The notes beneath the pieces were generated by a model. That model made no database searches. It was not told the DNA's origin and saw only the letters and a list, made by a program, of their open reading frames with translations. DNA of 64,000 nt from Cynocephalus volans (lineage: Eukaryota > Chordata > Mammalia > Dermoptera > Cynocephalidae). Numbering within the stretch: position 1 is the first letter of the stretch; every line of letters begins with the position of its first letter. Below are positions 50,321 through 64,000 of the stretch, piece by piece. A program made the translations under genes and the position numbers. The DNA lies in NCBI RefSeq assembly GCF_027409185.1, contig NC_084469.1:31114293-31178292 (forward strand), given 5' to 3'.

Positions 50321-51274
50321 GGGGCGCCCAGAGACCCTACCTGGCTATAAGTCCAGACCTGGAGGTCATGGCCACTGCAGGGCTCCTGGAGAGTCCTTCC
50401 ACGCTGTCTTCAGTCAAGAGTCTCCTCCCCTCTTTGGGACTCATTCAGACCCACCTTGTGGGACAGCCAGTCCCCTCCTCAGCCCTATTTTCATAAGTGG
50501 CCTTTCATGAGTGAGGTTCTCTAGTCTCAGGCCTCTCACAGCCATGGGAGGGGCCTGTGGAAGACTGGGAAGAGTGCCAATGTTTGGGGCTGTACCAGGA
50601 CAGAAGCCCATGGACAGAGGTGAGCTAACCGCCAGCACTGATCCTCCTGGGCTCAGGGCATATGAGTGGTCACACCACTATGCACTGGCAGATCCGAAGG
50701 GACCTCAGCAGTTGCTCAGTTTAGCTCTGCATTTGACAGATGGGCACACTGAGTTTCAAAGAAGTCCAGAAAGACAGCACAGAAGGCAGAGGTTTATCCA
50801 CATTCCTTTTACTGTACCTCACCCCTTGCTTTTGCCAGACCTTGTATTCAAACAGAGCCAGGCAGGCCTTGGGAGCTGGGGCTGAGCCACAGGCCAGGAG
50901 CCCAAGATTTGGTCATGGCTCCCACCCCAATCCGAGGTAGCTGAGTAAAGATTCATGGTTAGAAGGGCTGTCCTGGCCTGACACACCTGGGAAGAAGCAT
51001 TTCCCCATGGGGGTGACATGGCATGGACCATGTATCTGTGCTTGGGGATGGAGGTGTGTTCAGATGGCTGTGTTTGCAGGGTCCAAGCTGTTCACATACA
51101 CAGTGTGGACAGAGGGCGTCTGCATGTGGGCACTGTGCACAGGGAGGTGTGGCATGTGAACACGCTCCACACATGTTGAGGTGTTTGAGACCCTGCTCAA
51201 TTCCTGCACCTGCCAAGTGGTGCAGGCCCAGAGCTAAGTCTGACAGTGGTCAGGAGCTTAGAGTCAGAAAGTTC

Positions 51275-51430
51275 TAGGACAGCAGATCTTAAACTTAGGT
51301 TCCAAAATGGCCCAGGGAGTTTGCTATCCATGTATGTCATATGTGCAGCTCTGGAACTTCTGGTTCAGGAGGTTTAGGGTGGGCCAAGTTACCTGCATTG
51401 TTGATAAACTCCCCAGGGAAATCTGAGGCC
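51275..51430 (+). repeat. MER20-like hAT DNA element
   Basis: 'agatcttaaacttaggttcc', 'tctggttcaggaggtttagg' and 'gataaactccccagggaa' follow the MER20 family layout. Diverged. Confidence 0.5.
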
Positions 51431-51439
51431 ATAAGAAAC

Positions 51440-51665
51440 ACGGATTGAGCAGAGCTGTCCAACAGAACTTTCTGCAATGATGAAAATATCCTGTCCTGTC
51501 CAATATGGTAGCTACTAGCCATGTGTGTCTGCTGAACAGTTGAAATGTGGCTAGTTTGATGGAAGAACTGAATTTTTTATTTTATTCAATTTTAATTAAT
51601 TTAAATTTAAATAGTGACCTGTGGCTAGTGACTGCCATATTGGAAAGCACAGATCTAGAGAAATT
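51440..51665 (+). repeat. MER5A-type hAT DNA element
   Basis: 'gctgtccaacagaactttc', 'gtccaatatggtagctact', 'gttgaaatgtggctagttt', 'ccatattggaaagcacaga'. On the minus strand it supplies AATAAA hexamers (51576-51581 and 51581-51586) about 0.4 kb after the P2RX1 stop, possibly usable poly(A) signals. Confidence 0.75.
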
Positions 51666-51969
51666 GAGGCAGTGGGTTGGATAATGAGGGCCCAGAGAGA
51701 GAAGCACAAAGCTAGGGTACAGGTGTGTGAAAGGGGTCCTGCCCAGCCGCAGACCAGGAGTGGCTGATGCTGGCGTGGGGCTCCCATAGGCGATGTGGAA
51801 TTAGAGCCCAGAATTGAACAGGTCTCTCCTAATGTCCACGCTGAGCTGCCCGCAAACTGGTGTATGCCTGGCTTAGAGGGTTGGAGACTTCCCTCTGCCC
51901 TGGCTGAGACCCACCAGGGTCCAGCCTGAAGCCTCAGGCTGCATCCAGTCAGAGGTCAGAGGCTGAAGG

Positions 51970-57864
<5,895 letters not shown>

Positions 57865-58164
57865 TCAGGTGCTTCTGCTCGCCCTCCCCTGATGCCTCCG
57901 AGCCACACGCTGCTCTGAAAGCTCCTGTCTTGGGCTGGAGGCAGGACAGCCTCCCCTGCCTCCCCTGTGGGCCGGCACTTGAAGTTCCATTGTTCTTTTC
58001 ACTATGAAAGTACTCAGTCCCAGGGAGGACACCCATTGAATGGCTCTTCAGGATGCTTTTGCAAGAGCGAGGTTTGCTGGGGCCTGGAGGCCAAGCCTGT
58101 CAGACCCCAATCCTCCTTCCCAGAGTGCTCCTTCCTTCCTGAGGTCCTCCCACCCAGAAACAGC

Positions 58165-58405
58165 AGAGCAGGATGGCTGAGTCTGGTCTTTGGGGCCCAA
58201 CAACCTGGAACTGAATCCCAGCTCCACTACTTACTGTCTGTGTTCTTTGGGGTAAGCTATTTAATCCCTTTATGCCTCAGTTTCCTCATCTGTAAAGTGA
58301 GGATAATAACGTACTTGTTGCTGTGTTAAATGAGTTAATGCATGCAAAAACACTTAGAATGGGGACTGGCACAGAGGAAGTGCTGTATAGACATTAGCTA
58401 TTATT
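58165..58405 (+). repeat. MIR SINE
   Basis: Nearly complete: 'ggctgagtctggtctttgg', 'ctgaatcccagctccactac', 'cagtttcctcatctgtaaag', 'agaatggggactggcacag', 'gctattattattttc'. Confidence 0.8.
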
Positions 58406-58559
58406 ATTTTCTCAGCCATGCTGGGAGCCCCTGGGAAGGGGGATGAGAAGGGAAACAGAGCGGGGAGTGGCCCTCTGAAGGGCTTGCAGCATCCAGCCTC
58501 CCAGTCGGGGCCCTTGTGGGAGTGGTCAGGCTGGAGTCCCAGCTTGCTTGGGAAATTCT

Positions 58560-59105
58560 GGACTTTCCTTCCCAGCATTGAGAGCTCCTGTTCCTTCAGG
58601 TCCTCCACTTTCTGTCTGGGAGGTTTGGGGGGAACTGACCTCCCTCCTAGGCTCAGGGGTGGATGCATGACCAGGACTTGCCAATCAGTGTTCCATCCCC
58701 CTGGAATCGGTGATAGGTCTAAGGATGGATACATGACCAGGGGAGTTTCAGCAATGAGGCCAGGATTTTTCTAGGAACTACTGGAAAAGAAACTTCCTCT
58801 CTACTGGGTGGCTAAGTAGGGTGTCTGCAAGACCAACACAATGGTTAGCCATCTTTCCTCCTCACAGAGAAAGCAAGCCCAGGATTGAAGCCCACCTAGA
58901 GGAAAGCCAGGCCAGGAGATGAAGATGGAGAGAGGCAGACTCCTGACAATGTTGTTTGAGCACCTGGATCCAGCCATACCTGAAGCATGTTGAAAAAAAT
59001 CTTCTGGACTTTTCAGTTATATAAGCCAATAAATTCCCCTCCTTTATTTAAGACAGCTTGGGTTTGATTTCTGTTGCTTACGATGGAAAGAGTCCTGGAT
59101 AACAC
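58560..59105 (+). repeat. Old interspersed repeat, copy A (family not assigned)
   Basis: Contains 'cttttcagttatataagcc', 'aataaattcccctccttt' and ends 'cgatggaaagagtcctgg'. Copy B at 62.54 kb shares this tail. Non-coding. Confidence 0.5.
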
Positions 59106-59166
59106 TTCTCTCCAGGGTGTGGGCTCCTTCCTTCAGGAAAGATGCTTCATGAAGACACAGGGTAAC

Positions 59167-59171
<5 letters not shown>

Positions 59172-59211
<40 letters not shown>
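59172..59211. repeat. (TG)n dinucleotide microsatellite
   Basis: About 20 uninterrupted GT units. It is the source of the spurious poly-Cys/Val open frames here. Confidence 0.95.
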
Positions 59212-59212
<1 letters not shown>

Positions 59213-60394
59213 GCCCATTGGGGTGTGTAGCTGTGTATCCCCAGGACAAATCTGTGAGTGCACCTGTGGGCAGATAGGTTGTACCTCCTCCACCCCTTAC
59301 CTCTATCCCCAACTCATCTGTCCAAGCAGAGCTCAAGGCCATCTGCTCCCCTCTCCTGTCCCCCAGAGCTCAGGCTTGGTAACAGAATTAATTCACCAGG
59401 CCCCTTAATCCCAGAGTCATTGCTTCCTCTCTGGGGGCTGTCTCCCTGCTCCAGACCCCAGGGAGACCACTAATGTCCTCTTCTCTCCTCCCATAGTCCA
59501 TCCCCCTCCTTCTCCAAGTCCCTCTCTCATCCTGGCACTGGAGCCAAGCTACACACTCCCCAAGCCTAAGCATGGGCACTGCTGCCCCCTGCAGGACCCA
59601 GGTCGCAACAGGTGAGATGTGACAAAGGCCCCCAATTCTCAGTGTCCTGAGCCTGTCACGCTCCTCCTGCCCCATCTCCCCCGATAGGTCCCTTCCTCCA
59701 GGAAGGCCTCTGGCTCTGCACCCAAGCTCAGAAGCTGTTGGTAGGGGAAGGGAGAGCTGCTCCATATTCTGAACCCCTTTGCAGGAGAGACCACTGACGT
59801 CACTCTTGACATCCCTGCCCCCAGCATCCCAGCAGCATTTCTCTCTTTGCCCAAAACCAACTCATAACATAGATGGGGTAACTGAGGCCTGGGGGAGTGT
59901 CCCTCCCAAGAGTCAGAGGCCAAGCAGGGATCAACCCCAGGCTCAAGGCACCCAGTCCGAGACTCTGCCCCCTTCTGCTAAGCAGCGCTGGCTTCAGTGT
60001 GTCCACCAGGAACCAGCAGCACAGCATGCAAGCAGAGCCACATGGAGGCTGCATGCTGGGGCTGATGCAACATTTCCAGGCTGTGTCTACCCCTGGGGCT
60101 GCCAGTCTTGGGGTCAAAAGGACAAGTCAAATATGGCATTAGTGACCTCACTTCTCGTAATAATAGAATGACCATGGTGCCAGGCCCGACCTTCTAAAGA
60201 CATGCCTTGACCTGGCCTTGTCATCCCACCCCAGGAAGGCCACCGAGGGGGCCTAATATCAAGGACACTGGCATCTTCAGAAGCCCACCCCCTTCCAGAA
60301 ACAATCTTCCCCTGTCTTTCTACCTCATCCTCACCAATACTCTGTCCAAGGGCTCCCTTCTCCAAAGGCCCCACGTGGATGAGGCCACATGGTA

Positions 60395-60610
60395 CCAGCC
60401 CTGCCACTCACCAGCTGTATGGCTTCAGGCTAAACCTCTTTGAGCCCTGGTTTTCTCAGTAAAACAGTGGCGATGGCATCTATTCAAAGGTGCTGCTATG
60501 TACTCAGTCCTGGACTGGGCCCAGGGAGAGACAAAAGCATCTAGGAAATTGTTCTCTTCAAGGAAATTAGCATGATGTCTGACACGCAGTAGGCATGTAA
60601 TAACTGAAAC
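60395..60610 (+). repeat. MIR SINE fragment
   Basis: 'gccactcaccagctgtatgg', 'ttgagccctggttttctcag', then a 'gacacgcagtaggcatgtaa' end. Confidence 0.6.
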
Positions 60611-60999
60611 CTGTTTTTACTGTCTTTGATCCTTCTTCACAAATTCCTCTTTCAATGTGGATTCGCCCCGTTCCCCTGACATCCATCCTCAGCCCGGGCT
60701 GAAACCCACTTGAGATGTCACAGACATGCTGTCCCTCCAGATTTCTATCTCCAAATCTGCACTCTACCCTGAGATCCAATTCCACACATTCACAAATTCA
60801 TTTAGTCATTCTCCAAATATTTATTTATTGAGCCCCTATTATGTGTCAAGCTCTGTTCTAGACACTAAAAATACAGAAGTGAGCAAAACAAAAATCCCGC
60901 ACTCAAGGAACTTACACAAATGTCTACATCTCCAACTGCTTTGGGACTCACATCCCCCCTCACGCCCACCCCCAGACTTCTCACAGGTACCTCAAAATC

Positions 61000-61585
61000 A
61001 CCTGGACCTTTTGGAAAACAGTCCTGCAGTTTCTCAAAAAGCTAAACACGGAATTCCATTTGACCCAGCAATACCACTACTAGGTATGTATCCAAGAGAA
61101 ATAACACCATACATCCACACAAAAACCTGTACACAAATATTTATGGCAGCATTATTCATAAGAGCCAAGAAGTGGAAATAACCATCGACTAATGTCCACA
61201 GACTAATGAATGGATAAACAACGTGATATATTCATATTGGAATGAATATTTTTTAGCCATAAAAAGTTACGAAGTTCTGATACAGGTTGTAACCAACACG
61301 GATGAACCTTGAAAACATTCCGGTAAGCGAAAGAAGCCAGACACAAAAGACCACATATTGTATGATTCTATTTATATGAAATATCCAGAATGGCAAAGTA
61401 GGCTTTGAGGAGGAGAAATGGGCGGTGATTGCTAGAGGGTACACAGTTTCTTTTTGGAGTGATGAAAATAGATCGTGGTGGTGAATTACACAACTCTGTG
61501 AATACACTAAAACCACTGCATTGTATTTTTGAAAAGAGTGAATGTTACGGTAAATGAATTCTATCTCAACACAGAGTACTAATCT
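61000..61585 (+). mobile_element. Old L1 (L1M) 3' end
   Basis: Clear L1 phrases: 'catttgacccagcaatacc', 'acaaatatttatggcagc', 'gatgaaccttgaaaacatt', 'gaagccagacacaaaagacc', 'tgtatgattctatttatatg'. Frame broken; dead. Confidence 0.85.
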
Positions 61586-62980
61586 ACCAAACAAAAATTC
61601 AACCAGACTAGCCTGAACTCCTCCTCTCCCCATAGAATTTGCTCCATCCATGGGGGATGGTGCCGTCCCTCCCCTGTCACCCAGGCTCGAGCCCGGGCAT
61701 TATCCTGATGGCTGCCCTCCCATCATCCCCACATTCTTTAGGTCACTCTGTCTTCCTTTGGCTTCCATCTAAGGACCCAGAGGGGCTCTTTGTTGGGAGG
61801 CCGAGACACGGGAGGAGCTGGGGCAGGTGCCAGGGGCAGCTCTGGCATAGGGCTGGGAGGACAGGCCAGGAAGCTGGCAGGACATAGGGTGTAACCACAG
61901 GCAGCAATTGACCCGATGGGGCTTTTGCTGTCAGGTAACAGCAGCCTTTAGGAGGGGCAAGACTGGACTCTAGGTCCAGGAGGGACTGGGCTCAGAGCTG
62001 GGGCCCATGCTGGGGTCTCAGAGGTTAATAAACATGCAGCCTGCAGACAAGATAGGCCAATGATTTGTTTTTTAAAATTTTGGAATGAATCGCCAACCTC
62101 CGAAAACCGAGATTTCTTTCACCCATAAATTCCAATTTCCCACTTCTCCTGAGAAGTTGGAAGTTCTGTCTACACTGTGTTCATGGCAATGATGGACAGA
62201 AGCAGTGGCCACCCCAGGTGGGGTCCTGCCAGGATGATGGCTTCTGCCCTGCAGCATCACTGCCTCTGCCTTGGGGACAGTGTCGTCCTCTCTTCCATCA
62301 CTGCTGCCTCTTCATAGTTGTCCTGCCTCTGGCCTTCACCCCCACCCCTGCCTGTCCCCCTCCCCGGCTAGACACCTCCCAAGGCCTCAGCCAGCGGCAC
62401 TGCTCGCGCCCCCATATCCTCTCCCCCAAGCTCCATTCATGCTCCCATCAGCCCAGTCCAATGGATTCTTGCGGCTCCTCTCCTGCCCCAGGACCCTCGT
62501 TCACACTCTGCTTCCCCACAGGAGGGCCCCGACCAGGGGCAGGCATACAACCAGCTCCTCCAATCAGGGCATTCCGCCTCCTTGGCCACAGTGATTGGCT
62601 CTGGAGTGGGCACATGACCCAACCCCAGCCAGTAAGAGCCAGACCTGGGACTTTTGTTGGAACTCTGGAGGAGAAGACTCTCTTGTGCCTTGGGGGTGCT
62701 ACTCTGGTGGGATGTCAGCCTGGAGTTGCTGGTGGCCATTTTGCCCCTATGAGGACAGAGAGCCTGTCTGAGAATGAAACTCCACAGAGAAGAGCAGAAC
62801 CAAAAAGTGGAGACAGATCCTAGATAGCTTCGAGAACCAAAACTGAACCAACCTGAATTTCTCATCTCCCCAAAAACCTTGCTCCTCCTGAGTCCTCATC
62901 ATGGCAGATCCAGCCAGGCCTGAAGCCCACATTGATTTTTCAGTTAAATAAACCAATCAACACCCCTGCCCTTCTTTCAG

Positions 62981-62992
62981 ATTTTTATTTTT

Positions 62993-63036
<44 letters not shown>

Positions 63037-63200
63037 TACTTTTTATAAAGATGACCGATAAGGGGATCTTAACCCTTGACTTGGTGTTGTCAGCACCACA
63101 CTCACCCAGTGAGCTAACCGGCCATCCCTATATGGGATCCGAACCCGTGGCCTTGGTGTTATCAGCACCGCACTCTCCCGAGTGAGCCACAGGCTGGCCC
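62981..63200 (-). mobile_element. t-SINE (CYN) dimer with expanded (AAAT)n tail
   Basis: The reverse dimer body is 63049-63200, very close to the 15960 copy. Its tail, read on the plus strand as (TTTA)n, spans about 60 bases at 62981-63040 and has become a microsatellite. Confidence 0.88.
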
Positions 63201-63301
63201 TATTTTTATTTTTTTTGCAGCTGGTTAGTACAAGGATCCAAACCCATGACCTTAGTGTTACAAGGCTGCGCTCTAACCAGCTGAGTGAACTGGCCAGCCC
63301 C
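63201..63301 (-). mobile_element. t-SINE (CYN) monomer adjoining the dimer
   Basis: The minus strand shows 'GGGCTGGCCAGTTCACTCAG' (A-box) and 'CATGGGTTTGGATCC' (B-box). Its tail abuts the head of the dimer directly, so the two form a trimer-like block. Confidence 0.8.
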
Positions 63302-64000
63302 TCAACTCTTCCCTTTAAGTCCAGTGTAATTGGGTTTCTGTCACAGGAACCAAAGGAGTTCTGGCCAGTTTATCCTCAGCTCCTCCTTCTCCCTCTCCCC
63401 ACACTCTGTCCCCGCTCTGTCCCCTGGCACAGCACAGAAGATGATGCAGAAATGGTCCCTGCATGAGTTTCTTCCAGCAATAAATTGTATCTATCCTTAT
63501 CCTTGATTGGTGCACTCCACGACCAATTTGGAGATCTCAGAACATGGGATTTCAAGAGCTCTGTGTGGGGACGAATGAGGACTGAGTGAGAAGAGGCACA
63601 GAGGGGCCAGAGAGAAAGATGAGAGCAGACCTGCCTGGCCTATGGCCCCCACGCCTTTGCTCATGGCTGGTGGCAGGTCACCTTCTCCAAGAAGCCTTCC
63701 CAGCCCTCCCTGACCAAACGGCATTCACGAATTCCCCAAAGAACCCTCCTGTGTGCTGCAGCCAGACCACCCCTTCTCTCCCCCAACCAGAGCCCCCAGG
63801 CAGGACCATGTCCCAGCATGCCCCTAGCATGGGCCAGCTAGGTCATGGGTGACAGCCCACTGCCCTTCACACCTCCAGTGACAGAGTGCATCACCTCCCG
63901 GGAGACAGCTCTAACTGTGAAACCATCTTAATCTGAACATCTTAGCTCAGCCCTTCCAGAGCCTCAGGCCCACTCCCTCTCTCCACTTGCCCTGGGCTTC

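Larger units (their letters stand above)
47750..51560. other. CAMKK1-P2RX1 intergenic region
   Basis: Between the CAMKK1 island and the 3' end of P2RX1. Holds L2, MIR, MER5A and MER20 copies. The parts at 48740-49400 and 49580-50100 show nothing recognisable. Confidence 0.55.
62540..63375 (+). repeat. Old interspersed repeat, copy B, split by t-SINEs
   Basis: 'acagtgattggctctggag', 'tgggcacatgacccaacc', 'tttttcagttaaataaacc', and after the t-SINE pair 'ttgggtttctgtcacagg'. Same family as 58560-59105. Confidence 0.5.

Noticed and set aside
59074-59408. Open frames with poly-Cys/Val stretches
   Set aside because: Translations of the (TG)n microsatellite.

Overview
The window is mammalian nuclear DNA: split genes with GT-AG introns, two CpG-island promoters, and old mammalian repeats (L2, MIR, MER5A, MER20, L1M). 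Its most telling repeat is a young SINE built from one or two tRNA-Ile-like monomers, the dimer having an A-box and a B-box in each half. There are about a dozen copies, often with exact target-site duplications. This matches the t-SINE/CYN family described only from colugos (Dermoptera), so the organism is most likely a flying lemur (Galeopterus or Cynocephalus). I saw no Alu, B1/B2, ERE or CAN-type SINEs. The species call is an inference from repeat type.

All protein-coding sequence found is on the minus strand, in the order seen on human 17p13.2: NCBP3, CAMKK1, P2RX1. (1) 452-15475: the first six coding exons of NCBP3 (nuclear cap-binding subunit 3), residues 1-228; the rest lies beyond the left edge. 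Its CpG island is at about 14.9-15.7 kb. (2) 23136-40341: the complete CAMKK1 coding sequence in 15 coding exons, which sum to exactly 505 codons, with a 3'UTR to about 21.2 kb and a CpG-island promoter at about 46.7-47.7 kb. (3) 51970-57748: coding exons 2-12 of P2RX1, residues 46-399; exon 1 lies beyond the right edge.

The coding joins were checked base by base. Every acceptor is AG, every donor GT, and phases agree across all joins. The intergenic stretches (15.75-21.2 kb and 47.75-51.5 kb) and the larger introns hold L2, MIR, hAT, L1 and t-SINE copies and no further gene I can support.

The three proteins do not form one pathway: NCBP3 acts in nuclear mRNA cap binding and export, CaMKK1 is a Ca2+/calmodulin-activated kinase that switches on CaMKI/CaMKIV, and P2X1 is an ATP-gated cation channel admitting Ca2+. 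No new gene system is evident. The points worth a second look are structural: a 16-bp SINE-like fragment framed by an 18-bp direct repeat, a near-perfect 20-bp-stem hairpin, an inverted pair of palindromic MITE-like elements, a SINE 33 nt from an NCBP3 splice donor, a donor-encoded stop codon in CAMKK1, and a GC-rich promoter-like block inside CAMKK1.
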